From positions 2,418,001 to 2,482,000 of the forward strand of contig NZ_OZ241356.1 in the NCBI RefSeq assembly GCF_965200405.1: DNA of 64,000 nt, read 5' to 3'. Source of the stretch: Glacieibacterium sp965200405 (lineage in GTDB: Bacteria; Pseudomonadota; Alphaproteobacteria; Sphingomonadales; Sphingomonadaceae). The notes under the pieces were generated by a model that saw only the letters and a list, made by a program, of their open reading frames with translations, did not search any database and had not been told where the DNA came from. The translations under genes and the position numbers were made by a program. The first letter of the stretch is position 1. Each line of letters begins with the position of its first letter. Shown piece by piece: positions 25,434-34,787 of this stretch.

Positions 25434-28094
25434 ATGACGCCGGGCCAGCCGCTCGCCGCCCGCGGCCGGTACACCAGTCGGCGCCTGTCGCCCCCCGTCC
25501 AATATGTGCCGCTGTGCGAGCGGACGCTGGTGCTGCGCTCGCTCGAGGTGGCGCGGCGCGGACGCCTGACAGTGCTGCTCGGTCCGCCGGGTTACGGCAA
25601 GACGACCGCGCTGGCGCAGTGGCACGGCCAGTTGCGCGAGGCGGGCATCAAAGTCGCATGGTGCAGCGCCTCGCAGGCCGAGCGGGAACCGACGCAGTTC
25701 CTGCGCCTGCTCGTACTGGCGCTCGAGGCGGGCGGGGTCGATCCCGGCCCGGTGGCGCGACGCGCGGTCGGCGACGGATCGGTGGAGGCGATGCTCGATG
25801 GCGTCGTACTGGGCATGGAGCAGGCCAACCAGCCCGTCGTCGTGATCATCGACGATTATGACCGCATCGATCACCCGCCAATCGCCAGCTGCGTCACCGA
25901 ACTGCTCGACGCACTTCCGCGCGACGTTCATCTGGTACTGGCGACGCGCCGCAAGCCGTCGCTGGCGATCGCGACCCTGTACGCGCAAGGCGCCGTGCGC
26001 GTCATCGATCCCGACGAGCTGAAGCTCAGCACCAACGAGCTGGCGACGACGCTGGGCCTGCCCCTCGACGCGCCGGAGCTGGCCGCGATCCTGGCGCAGA
26101 CCGAGGGCTGGCCGGTCGCCGTGCAGCTGTATCGCCTGTGGCGGCAGCGCGCCACCGAGGGTACCGTCATGCCGTCATTCGGCGGGCACGCGACCGAGGT
26201 CGCCGATTATCTGGCCGAACAGGTGCTGGCGGCGCTGCCGATCGAGCAACAGGCGGTGCTGATCTCGCTGTCGATCGCCGACCAGGTCGAGGCCTCGTTC
26301 GCCGACGCGATCCGCGCGGCCAGCGACAGCGCCGCGATGCTCGAGGCGATCGCCACGGCTCTGCCCAGCCTGGTCCAGCAGACCGCGTCGGAGGGCGAGG
26401 TCGCCTACCGCATTCACCCGCTCCTGTCGGGCTATGCGTTCGATCGGCTGGCGTTGGAGCCGGGGCGTGCAGCCCTGCTTTACCAGCGCGCGGCGCGCTG
26501 GCTGGCGCTGCACGATCGCTATCCCGACGCGGTGCGTCATGCAGTGCTCAGCAAGGACGAGGCGTTCCTGACCGATATGCTGATGCGGCTGCCGTACCGG
26601 GCGCTCTTCCTGGCTTACGGGGTCAGCGAGCTGCGCGCGATGTTGCGCGAGATTCCGCCAGGAATGCTTGCGGCGTTGCCTCGCATGCAGCTGCTGAGCG
26701 CGCTGGCGCTGTTCAAGGAGGGCTTTTTCATCGAAGCCGAGCAGCTGCGTCTCGAAATCGATGCAGCGATCGATGACGCCGCCGAGGGTGGGCTGGCGAT
26801 GCGGATCGAGAGCCGGGCGCTGGCGGCGCTGTTCGGCGTCTATATGCGCGGCACGTCGGCCGACTATTCGATGCTCATCGAGTGGCTGCTGGCAAACGCA
26901 CCTGCCGATCCGCTGATGTGGGGATGGTGCGAGAACATCCTGATCGTGGTTCAGCAACAGCGTGGCTTACTCGGCGCCGCGTCCGCATCGCTGGACCGAA
27001 CCAGGCACGCCTATCAGGCCGTGTCGGGCGCGGACTTCGCCGTTCTTCAGCTCCTTGTCCACGACATGCTGCTGAGCTTGGCGCACGGCGCACTGCGACA
27101 GGTGCAGGAAAAGGCCGTCGCACTGCTGCGCCGCGATCCAACGAGTCTGATCGGCGAGCGCTGCCTTCATGCGATGGCGAGGATGCTGGCAGGATTTGTC
27201 GATTACCAGCGCAGCTATCGTCCGCAGGCGGCTGAGGAAATGCGCCTCGCGCTGGCCGAATATGGGCGCGAGGAGGCGTGGTTCGATCAATACGCCATCG
27301 CGATGCCGGTGATCGTCGACGTCACCTATCGGCGCCATGGGCTGCCCGAGGCGCTGCGGGAGCTGGATGCGGCGCGGTGCGACTACGCGCGGCGCGGCAT
27401 GATCTGTCTCGACGGCATGTGCCTCGGTGTCGAGCTGGTGTGCCTGATGCGGGCCGAAGCGCTGGACGGGATCGAGGTGCTGGAGGCCGCCTGCCGGACG
27501 CGGCTCGACGATGCTGCCACGGGACACGCGCCGTGGCGTGAGCGCGAAATCCTGCTGCGCGGCCTCTGTTGTCTCGCACTGGCCCGGGGGGCGACCGACG
27601 AAGCTGTCCGGATGGCCAACCGCCTGATCGACGAGGGACGGCTGGGAGGACGGCCGGGAGCGGAAGTGAAGGGGAGGGTGCTGCTGGCGCTCAGCCGGCA
27701 GGACGATGCAGCAGCGGCCGAGGTCGACATCCGCGAGGCCATCCGCCTCGCCAGTGGAGAGGCGATCGTCGCGCCGTTCGCCGAGGAGGGGCGCCGCGTC
27801 GTGCCGTTGCTGCGGCGTGTCATGGCCGAGGGGTCGTCAAAGCTGATCCAGCGCCACACCGCGGCCATCCTGAAGGTCATCGAGGGCGAGCAGCAGTTCG
27901 CCGATGTCGATGCGCTGAGCGACCGCGAAGCCGAGATCGTCGCGCACCTCGCCGATGGAGCATCGAACAAGCTGATCGCCCGGCGGCTGGGGCTGACCGA
28001 GAATACGATCAAGTTCCATTTGAAGAAGGTCTACGCCAAGCTCGGCGTGTCGACCCGGCGGCAAGCCGTCGCCCACGCGGTGCAGGAACACTGA
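25434..28094 (+). CDS. MalT-like LuxR-family STAND ATPase transcriptional activator
   Basis: An 886-residue regulator. It has an N-terminal NTPase with Walker A GPPGYGKTT (residues 50-58) and Walker B VVVIIDDYDRID (about 141), a winged-helix and a long superhelical sensor region (about residues 330-800). A C-terminal LuxR helix-turn-helix follows: LSDREAEIVAHLADG, SNKLIARRLGLTENTIKFH. MalT-type proteins bind ATP and a small inducer, multimerise, and activate promoters. Its place between the amidohydrolase and the TonB receptor, with a 107-base gap only on the receptor side, suggests it activates the downstream operon in response to the imported substrate or a breakdown product. The inducer is unknown. 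Confidence 0.9.
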   Translation: MTPGQPLAARGRYTSRRLSPPVQYVPLCERTLVLRSLEVARRGRLTVLLGPPGYGKTTALAQWHGQLREAGIKVAWCSASQAEREPTQFLRLLVLALEAGGVDPGPVARRAVGDGSVEAMLDGVVLGMEQANQPVVVIIDDYDRIDHPPIASCVTELLDALPRDVHLVLATRRKPSLAIATLYAQGAVRVIDPDELKLSTNELATTLGLPLDAPELAAILAQTEGWPVAVQLYRLWRQRATEGTVMPSFGGHATEVADYLAEQVLAALPIEQQAVLISLSIADQVEASFADAIRAASDSAAMLEAIATALPSLVQQTASEGEVAYRIHPLLSGYAFDRLALEPGRAALLYQRAARWLALHDRYPDAVRHAVLSKDEAFLTDMLMRLPYRALFLAYGVSELRAMLREIPPGMLAALPRMQLLSALALFKEGFFIEAEQLRLEIDAAIDDAAEGGLAMRIESRALAALFGVYMRGTSADYSMLIEWLLANAPADPLMWGWCENILIVVQQQRGLLGAASASLDRTRHAYQAVSGADFAVLQLLVHDMLLSLAHGALRQVQEKAVALLRRDPTSLIGERCLHAMARMLAGFVDYQRSYRPQAAEEMRLALAEYGREEAWFDQYAIAMPVIVDVTYRRHGLPEALRELDAARCDYARRGMICLDGMCLGVELVCLMRAEALDGIEVLEAACRTRLDDAATGHAPWREREILLRGLCCLALARGATDEAVRMANRLIDEGRLGGRPGAEVKGRVLLALSRQDDAAAAEVDIREAIRLASGEAIVAPFAEEGRRVVPLLRRVMAEGSSKLIQRHTAAILKVIEGEQQFADVDALSDREAEIVAHLADGASNKLIARRLGLTENTIKFHLKKVYAKLGVSTRRQAVAHAVQEH

Positions 28095-28201
28095 CGCCGC
28101 GCCACCCGAAACGGCGTCCAACTACCCGATCTGTCGCTGGCGCAGCGCCGCGAAACTGACGATCCTCCCTGTAACGAAACTATCATGAAGGGGGACTTCA
28201 G
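28095..28201 (+). promoter_or_regulatory. Probable regulated promoter of the catabolic operon
   Basis: This is the largest gap inside the seven-gene island and lies directly between the STAND activator and the TonB receptor. It ends in AAGGGGGAC, a strong ribosome site for the GTG start. I infer that the main promoter of receptor to MFS genes is here; no operator repeat was identified by eye. Confidence 0.4.
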
Positions 28202-30328
28202 GTGACCACGAAGATCCGCAACCGCCTGCTCGCCGGGACGTTGCTGAGCGCCGCCGCCTTCGCGACACCCGTTGTCGCCCAGACTGTCGTCGCTGCACAA
28301 ACCGTCGATGCCGACGCCCAGCCCAGCGATATCGTCGTCACGGCGCAGCGTCGCTCCGAGCGCCTGCAGGGTGTACCGATCCAGATCCAGGCGCTGACCA
28401 GCGCCACGATCCAGAATGCCGGAATTCGGACGTCCGGCGAGGCGCTATCGCTGACCCCCAATGCCAGCTTCGATCAGGGCAATACTTATAAGTCCACCTT
28501 CATAACCATGCGCGGGCTGACCCAGATCAACAACGCCGACCCGCCCGTCGCTTTCGTGATCGACGGCGTGCCGCAGACCGACCAGACCCAGCTGAACGTC
28601 AACTTGTTCGACATCGAGCGGATCGAAATTCTGAAGGGCCCCCAGGGTGCACTGTATGGCCGCAATGCATCGGGCGGCGCGATCAACATCGTCACCAAGC
28701 TGCCTGGAAATCAGCTCGGTGGCTTTGCCAATGGCCAGTACAGCAACGGCAACGGCATCATCGGTTCGGCCGGCCTGGCGGGTCCGCTGATCGCCGACAA
28801 GCTGCTGTTCAGCGTCGACGGCAGCTACAATCATTTCGGCGGGCTGGTCGATAACAGCTTCCGCGGCGATCATTCGGACTTCATCGACCATGACTGGACA
28901 CTACGTGGCCGTCTCATCGCGAAACCGACCGACACGCTGACCGTCGATCTGCATGGCGAGTATGGCAAGTACCAGGCATCGAGCAATTACTACTCGGCGG
29001 TGTTCTCGGCCAATCCGAACGACTTCGTCGATCCGCAGTTCAATATCCCAGGTTCTGCAAGGGGCCGCAACGCCAACGTGTCGGCCAAGATCGACCTCGA
29101 TCTCGGCTTTGCGACGGCGACGAGCATCACTGGCCATACCGACCTGACGCAGGTCAACCGTGCCGATCTCGACTATCGTAATCCCGTCCAGTCCCCGTCG
29201 GGCATTTTCGGGCTGGGGTTCCAGGCCGGGCAAGGGCAGGATCTCAAGCTCAAGACGACCAGCCAGGAACTCCGCCTGGTTTCCAACGGGCATGAGCGCT
29301 TCCGTTGGCTGGGTGGCGTCTACTATCTCCACACCGATCGCGACTTGCGCACCCGGGCATTCGTCGACCTGAACAGCGACCCCGCCCAGATCGATACGCC
29401 TGCACTGCTGTTTGCCAACAAGCAGGAGTCGAACAGCAACAACGCTTACGCAGCTTTTGCCCAGGCGGATTTCGACATCCTGCCAGTGCTCACGCTGACC
29501 GGCGGCCTGCGCTATGACGAGGACCATCGCAACCAGAACGATCTGATCGCGAATATCCGGCGCACGCGGACCTATGATCATGTCCAGCCCAAGGTCACGC
29601 TGACCTACAAGCCGTCATCGGACCTGTTGTTCTATGCGACCTTCGGTACAGGTTTCCGGTCGGGCGGGTTCAACGCGCCGGCGGTGTCGATACCCGATTT
29701 CGGTGCCGAGACCCTGCAGAACTACGAGGGCGGCTTCAAGGCACAGTTCTTCGACCGCAAGGTGACCTTCAACGGCGCCTACTACTTCGAGAACGTCAAG
29801 AATTATCAATATTTCTACGTCGAGGCAGCCTCGGCTTCACAGGTTATCGACAATATCGACAAGGTGCATATCCAGGGCATCGAGCTGGAACTGTCGGCGC
29901 GGCCGGTGACCGGGTTCGAGATCACCGGTGCGATCGGCACCACCCTGTCGCGCATCAAGGACAGCACGACCGCAAGCGACATCGGCAACCGCACGCCGCG
30001 TACGGTGCCATTCTCGTCGAACCTGTCGGCGCAATATTCAGTGCCGCTCAGCGACCGCGTCAACGGCCTTGCCCGACTCGACTGGCAGCATTTCGGGAAG
30101 AAATACTGGGGCGCGGACAATGTCGACGTGCAGAACGCCTATGACCTGGTCAATCTGCGTGCCGGTGTCGAATTTGGCAACTTTGGCGTTTTCGGTTTCA
30201 CCAAGAACCTGCTGAACGACAAATATTACTCCGAATACGTCCCGACCAAATACAGCGGTCTCGACGTGGCGCTTGGCTATCGTGGCCGACCGCGCACCTA
30301 TGGCGTCGAAGCGCGGGTCAAGTTCTGA
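28202..30328 (+). CDS. TonB-dependent outer-membrane receptor of the heterocycle island
   Basis: A 708-residue receptor with GTG start. The signal peptide is MTTKIRNRLLAGTLLSAAAF... with a cut after VVAQ. The TonB box/plug starts at DIVVTAQRRSERLQGVPIQI, the plug contains ERIEILKGPQGALYGRNAS, and the barrel ends VEARVKF with a terminal aromatic. This is the short plugged-barrel class without an STN signalling domain, so it imports but does not signal to an anti-sigma factor; regulation is left to the adjacent STAND activator. Such receptors in sphingomonads take up diverse aromatic or heterocyclic ligands. The next gene follows after about 40 bases. Confidence 0.94.
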   Translation: MTTKIRNRLLAGTLLSAAAFATPVVAQTVVAAQTVDADAQPSDIVVTAQRRSERLQGVPIQIQALTSATIQNAGIRTSGEALSLTPNASFDQGNTYKSTFITMRGLTQINNADPPVAFVIDGVPQTDQTQLNVNLFDIERIEILKGPQGALYGRNASGGAINIVTKLPGNQLGGFANGQYSNGNGIIGSAGLAGPLIADKLLFSVDGSYNHFGGLVDNSFRGDHSDFIDHDWTLRGRLIAKPTDTLTVDLHGEYGKYQASSNYYSAVFSANPNDFVDPQFNIPGSARGRNANVSAKIDLDLGFATATSITGHTDLTQVNRADLDYRNPVQSPSGIFGLGFQAGQGQDLKLKTTSQELRLVSNGHERFRWLGGVYYLHTDRDLRTRAFVDLNSDPAQIDTPALLFANKQESNSNNAYAAFAQADFDILPVLTLTGGLRYDEDHRNQNDLIANIRRTRTYDHVQPKVTLTYKPSSDLLFYATFGTGFRSGGFNAPAVSIPDFGAETLQNYEGGFKAQFFDRKVTFNGAYYFENVKNYQYFYVEAASASQVIDNIDKVHIQGIELELSARPVTGFEITGAIGTTLSRIKDSTTASDIGNRTPRTVPFSSNLSAQYSVPLSDRVNGLARLDWQHFGKKYWGADNVDVQNAYDLVNLRAGVEFGNFGVFGFTKNLLNDKYYSEYVPTKYSGLDVALGYRGRPRTYGVEARVKF

Positions 30329-30368
30329 TCCGCCCGACAGCGCTGCAAGACATTTCCAGGAGAGCATG

Positions 30369-31925
30369 ATGGAATCCGGAAGGATCCGCCTCGGCATCGA
30401 CGTCGGGGGTACCAACACCGATGCTGTATTGATGCGCGGCAAGGCAGTGCTGGCCACCGCCAAGAGCTTCACCACCGTCGACGTCAAGGACGGGGTCATC
30501 GCCGCCGTCGGCATATTGCTGGCACGGCACGGCGGTGCGCCATCGGCGATCGACGCGGTGATGATCGGCACGACGCAGTTCGTTAATGCCTTTGTCCAGC
30601 GCCGCGACCTGTCGCCGGTCGCCGCGATCCGCGTCGGCCTGCCCGCCGGCGACGGCGTGCCACCGTTTTCGGGCTGGCCCGACGAAGTGCGCGAAGCCGT
30701 CGGCGGGCGCTATTACCTGGTCGGCGGCGGTGCTTTCTATAACGGCGTGGATTATGCGCCGCTCGACGAGGACGCCATCGCCGCTGCCGCTGCGGATGCT
30801 GCGAAGGCGGGCGTCACCGATTTCGCGATCTCGGCGACCTTCGCGCCGATCCGGCCCGACCTGGAGGTACGCGCGGGGGCGATCGTCGCCGCCACGGTGC
30901 CGGGCGCACGGATCACGCTGTCGTCCGAAGTCGGCGGCATCGGCATCCTCGACCGCGAGAACGGAGCGATCGTCAACGCCAGCTTGTCGGCACTCGCCGA
31001 ACGGGTCATCGCGTCGCTGAAGCAGGCGTTCTCCGACATGTCGATCACCGCGCCGATCTACATCAGCCAGAACGACGGCACGCTGATCAGCACCGAGGTC
31101 GCGGCGCGGTTACCGATCCTGACCTGCTCGGCGGGTCCAACCAACAGCATCCGCGGCGCGGCGTTTCTCAGCGGCCTGCCCGATGCGATCGTTGCCGACA
31201 TTGGCGGCACCACCACCGACATAGGCTTCTTGCGCAACGGCTTTCCGCGAGAGACCACCGCGCCAAACACGATCGGCGGCGTGCGCACCAACTTCCGCAT
31301 GCCCGACGTGCTTTCGATCGGTGTCGGCGGCGGCAGCATCGTCGGCGATGGCGCCAAGGTCGGCCCGCGCTCGGTGGGCTTCCGCCTGCCGCAGGACGGC
31401 CGCGTCTTCGGCGGTTCGATTCTGACCGCGACCGATATCGCGGTGCGGGCAGGGCAGGCCGAAATCGGCGACACGTCGCTGGTGGCGGAGATCCCGGACG
31501 CGCTGGTGCAGGCGGCGCTCGACGACATCCACCAGCAGATCGAGGATGCGATCGACCAGATCAAGGTCAGTTCGACCCCGCAGCCGCTGATCCTCGTCGG
31601 CGGCGGTAACATCCTGGTCTCGCGCGCCATCAAGGGCGCGTCCGAAGTGCTCCGCCCGCTCCATGCCGAGGTCGCCAACGCCGTCGGCGCGGCGATAGCG
31701 CTGGTCAGCGGCCGCGTCGACAAGCTGTACGACTTCGCCACGCTGGGCCGCGACGCGGCGCTCGACCTGGCGCGGTCGGAGGCCATCGCGCTCGCAGTCG
31801 CGGCGGGAGCGGACGCAGGGCTGGTCGAGGTCGTCGACCTGCAGGAACTGCCGATGACCCACATGAAATCCGGCTCGGTGCAGGTGAAGGTGCGCGCGGT
31901 CGGTCCGCTCGCGGCCCTCGCCTGA
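30369..31925 (+). CDS. Hydantoinase/oxoprolinase family protein (HyuA-like, short form)
   Basis: A 518-residue protein. Two adjacent ATGs (30366 and 30369) follow AGGAG; the second has the better spacing. The ASKHA-type nucleotide-binding motifs are clear: RLGIDVGGTNTDAVLM at the N-terminus and VADIGGTTTDIGFL near residue 280. Family knowledge: HyuA-type proteins and 5-oxoprolinases use ATP to open five-membered imide or lactam rings. At about 520 residues this is the short form that lacks the extra C-terminal domain of full-length HyuA (about 690), which usually partners HyuB. Here the partner is a DUF917 protein 24 bases downstream. ATP-driven ring opening is inferred. Confidence 0.9.
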   Translation: MESGRIRLGIDVGGTNTDAVLMRGKAVLATAKSFTTVDVKDGVIAAVGILLARHGGAPSAIDAVMIGTTQFVNAFVQRRDLSPVAAIRVGLPAGDGVPPFSGWPDEVREAVGGRYYLVGGGAFYNGVDYAPLDEDAIAAAAADAAKAGVTDFAISATFAPIRPDLEVRAGAIVAATVPGARITLSSEVGGIGILDRENGAIVNASLSALAERVIASLKQAFSDMSITAPIYISQNDGTLISTEVAARLPILTCSAGPTNSIRGAAFLSGLPDAIVADIGGTTTDIGFLRNGFPRETTAPNTIGGVRTNFRMPDVLSIGVGGGSIVGDGAKVGPRSVGFRLPQDGRVFGGSILTATDIAVRAGQAEIGDTSLVAEIPDALVQAALDDIHQQIEDAIDQIKVSSTPQPLILVGGGNILVSRAIKGASEVLRPLHAEVANAVGAAIALVSGRVDKLYDFATLGRDAALDLARSEAIALAVAAGADAGLVEVVDLQELPMTHMKSGSVQVKVRAVGPLAALA

Positions 31926-31949
31926 ACGTCCGTTAGGAAAGCGAAGACT

Positions 31950-33056
31950 ATGCTCAGTATCGAGACCACCCAGGACGTGCAGGATCTGGCGCGCGGCGCG
32001 GTCCTGCTGGGCACCGGCGGCGGCGGCGATCCGTATGTCGGAGAGTTGTTCGTGCGCGAGCAGATCCGCCGCGGGCGCGTGCCGCGGGTCGTGGCGCCCG
32101 AGGACCTCGACGACGACGCCTTCGTGGTGTCGATCGCGGGCATCGGCGCGCCGACGGTGATCGTCGAGCAACTGGTCAGCGAAAAGACGCTGCTGCGCCT
32201 GCTCGCCCGCGCCGAAGCCTTTTACGGGCGGCGCATCGATGCGCTGATCTCGGCCGAGATCGGCGGCGCCAACTCGGTCTTCCCGCTGGCGCTGTCGGCG
32301 ATCAGCGGCGTTCCCGTGGTCGACGCCGACGGTATCGGCCGCGCCGTGCCGCAACTCGAGATGACGACGTTCAGCATTTACGGCGTCCGCGCGACGCCCT
32401 GCCTGTTGATGGACGACGCGGGCAACATCGTCACCGTCGACGCGGTCAGCGACCGGACCGCCGAAGACCTGTGCCGCGCCATCGTCACTGCGATGGGATC
32501 GATGGCGTTCAGCGCCATCTATCCGATGAGCGGCAAGCAGGTCCGCGACTGCGCCGTGCTGGGCACGCTGAGCCAGTCGCTCGGCATCGGCCAGGCAATT
32601 CGCCTCGGGCGCGAGGACGGCGACCCGTTCGTCCGGCTACTCGCCTATCTCAACGCCCAGCAGCATCGCACGGCGCGCATCCTGTTTGACGGCAAGGTCA
32701 CCGACGTGCGCAGCGAGACCCGCGACGGCTGGCACTGGGGGCTGGTGACGTTGCAGAATCTTCGTGACGACAGCGATGTCTTCACCATCCAGATCCGCAA
32801 CGAATTCATCATCGGACTGCACAATGGCCAGCCCGCGACGATGGTGCCTGACTTGATCTCGGTGCTCGACCGCGAATCTGCCGAGCCGCTGACTGCCGAG
32901 ATGCTGACCTATGGCCAGCGCGTGAAGGTGCTGGGTTTCGCGGCCGATCCCAAGCTGCGCCGTCCCGAGAGCCTCGAGGTGCTGGGGCCGCGCATGTTCG
33001 GCCTCGACTGCGATTATATCTCGATCGAGGACCTGGCGCCGGCGCTGGCGGACTGA
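31950..33056 (+). CDS. DUF917 / S-methyl thiohydantoin desulfurase family protein
   Basis: A 368-residue cytoplasmic protein. The DUF917 opening (DLARGAVLLGTGGGGDPYVG) and the conserved centre (AEIGGANSVFPLALSA, VPVVDADGIGRAVPQLEM) are intact, and a smaller C-terminal domain follows. The Pfam family formerly called DUF917 now carries the name S-methyl thiohydantoin desulfurase after work on breakdown of S-methylated ergothioneine-type compounds. The specific reaction of this member is not known. The HyuA-DUF917 pairing, 24 bases apart, recurs in many genomes and points to joint handling of a hydantoin-like ring. MOSC-reductase starts 3 bases after its stop. Confidence 0.87.
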   Translation: MLSIETTQDVQDLARGAVLLGTGGGGDPYVGELFVREQIRRGRVPRVVAPEDLDDDAFVVSIAGIGAPTVIVEQLVSEKTLLRLLARAEAFYGRRIDALISAEIGGANSVFPLALSAISGVPVVDADGIGRAVPQLEMTTFSIYGVRATPCLLMDDAGNIVTVDAVSDRTAEDLCRAIVTAMGSMAFSAIYPMSGKQVRDCAVLGTLSQSLGIGQAIRLGREDGDPFVRLLAYLNAQQHRTARILFDGKVTDVRSETRDGWHWGLVTLQNLRDDSDVFTIQIRNEFIIGLHNGQPATMVPDLISVLDRESAEPLTAEMLTYGQRVKVLGFAADPKLRRPESLEVLGPRMFGLDCDYISIEDLAPALAD

Positions 33057-33059
33057 CCG

Positions 33060-34787
33060 ATGGCGGTCGTCGCGGTCAGCGTCGCGCGGCCGTGCTGGCA
33101 GGAAGTCTATGGGCGGCAGGTCTACACCTCGATCGTCCGCGACGCAGCCGAGGGACCGGTCCGGTTCGGCCCGGGCGGACCCGAGGGCAATGCGACCGCC
33201 GTCCATACCGAGGAGGTCTTCGCCTTTTTCGCCGAGCATTATGACTATTGGGCCGACCGGCTCGGCACCGGCCGTGATGCGTGGGGTGACTGTCACTGGG
33301 GCGAGAACCTGATGTTGTCGGGCATGCCCGGCGAGGACGATCTGCACATCGGCGATCGGTTCCGGATAGGCGAGGCGCTGCTCGAGGTAACCTCGCCGCG
33401 CATCCCATGCTTCAAGCTGTGCTGGCGGATCGGCCAGCCCGAAAGCTTCCTGCGCGTGCTGATCGAGAGCGGCAGGATGGGCTGCTATCTGAGGGTCATC
33501 GAGCCCGGCATGATCGCTGCCGGCGCCGTCGTGCGCCCCGACGCGCGCGCCGACGGGGCGATCAGCGTGCTCGGCCTGTCGCGACTGCTCCACGATCCCG
33601 ATATCACCGATCTCGACGTGCTGCGCCGCGTGCTCGCAACGCCGGGGCTGGGCGGTCAGGCGGCGGGAATGATCCGCAAGCGGATCGCCTTTCTGACCGA
33701 CGGCCAGCTTGGCGCGCGCGGGCGCTGGCAGGGTTGGCGGCGCTTCGAGATCACTGAAGTCGCGGAGGAGGCGCGGGACATCCGATCCTTCCGGCTGCGC
33801 CCCGTCGACGGCGCTGCGATCGGCGGTTACCGCGCCGGCCAGTTCCTGACGGTGCGCCTGCCCGACGCGGAAGGGACGATCCGCTCGTGGAGCTTGTCGG
33901 ACTATGACCAGTCCGCCGGGCATTACCGCATCTCGGTCAAGCGCGAACCCCAGGGCACGGCCTCCCGCTGGATGCACGACATTGCAAGGCCCGGCGACCG
34001 GCTCGACGTCCGTCCTCCGTCGGGGCGGTTCGTCCTCGACCGGAGCGGCTTCATGCGCACTGTTTTGATCAGCGCCGGCATCGGCGTCACCCCGATGGTC
34101 GCGATGCTGAAGGCGCACGCCGAGCGCGGCGCCGAAGCGCCGCCGCTGCTGTGGGCGCACGCAGCGCGATCGGGCGAGGCGCATGGTTTCGCGCGGGAGG
34201 TCGATGAGCTGATCGCAACGATGCCCAACGCGGTGCGGCGGACCTATTACTCACGTCCCGGACCCGGCGATATCTGCGACCGCGTCGGACGGCTCGACGA
34301 CCGGGCGATCGCCGAGATGTTGGCCGAGAGCTACAGCCTCAGCCCGTTTGGCCGGACGATCGAGCTGACCGGCGACTATTCGGATTTCTACATCTGCGGA
34401 CCGAGGGAGTTTGAGGACAGCGTGAGGTGCGCGCTCGTCGCGAACGGCGTCAATCCCGGTTCAATCCGCTCTGAGCGCTTTGGCGCGGGCGATCCCGTCG
34501 CGGATGTGTCACCGGCGCCCGAGACCGCCGAGGTCCGTATCGGCGAGCAGAAGCTGACCTGGCGGCGCGACGACGACCTGACGCTGCTCGAACTTGCCGA
34601 GGCCGCCGGTATCCCGGTCGATAGCGCCTGTCGCGTCGGTAATTGCGGCAGCTGCGAGGTCGGCTTGCGCGCCGGCGCTGTCCGCTACTTGGTCACCCCG
34701 TCGGCCCAACCAGGCGAAGGACGCGTGCTGCTCTGCTGCACCCGACCTGCCTCAGCGATACTGGAACTAGAATTGACCACGCGATGA
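33060..34787 (+). CDS. MOSC domain - FAD/NAD(P)H reductase - 2Fe-2S ferredoxin fusion
   Basis: A 575-residue three-part enzyme. Residues 1-165 are a YiiM-like MOSC domain (HWGENLMLSG, and the probable cofactor cysteine in SPRIPCFKLCWRIG). Residues 225-480 are a ferredoxin-NADP reductase fold (FAD motif RSWSLSDY, NAD motif ISAGIGVTPMVAML, and YICGPREFEDSV). Residues 485-575 are a plant-type 2Fe-2S domain with CRVGNCGSC and a distant fourth Cys in LLCCTRP. MOSC proteins of this class are thought to use molybdenum cofactor to reduce N-hydroxylated compounds, fed by flavin/Fe-S electron donors; here the whole chain is in one polypeptide. It sits in the operon behind DUF917, so a reductive or sulfur-handling step on the same substrate is likely but unproved. 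Confidence 0.88.
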   Translation: MAVVAVSVARPCWQEVYGRQVYTSIVRDAAEGPVRFGPGGPEGNATAVHTEEVFAFFAEHYDYWADRLGTGRDAWGDCHWGENLMLSGMPGEDDLHIGDRFRIGEALLEVTSPRIPCFKLCWRIGQPESFLRVLIESGRMGCYLRVIEPGMIAAGAVVRPDARADGAISVLGLSRLLHDPDITDLDVLRRVLATPGLGGQAAGMIRKRIAFLTDGQLGARGRWQGWRRFEITEVAEEARDIRSFRLRPVDGAAIGGYRAGQFLTVRLPDAEGTIRSWSLSDYDQSAGHYRISVKREPQGTASRWMHDIARPGDRLDVRPPSGRFVLDRSGFMRTVLISAGIGVTPMVAMLKAHAERGAEAPPLLWAHAARSGEAHGFAREVDELIATMPNAVRRTYYSRPGPGDICDRVGRLDDRAIAEMLAESYSLSPFGRTIELTGDYSDFYICGPREFEDSVRCALVANGVNPGSIRSERFGAGDPVADVSPAPETAEVRIGEQKLTWRRDDDLTLLELAEAAGIPVDSACRVGNCGSCEVGLRAGAVRYLVTPSAQPGEGRVLLCCTRPASAILELELTTR

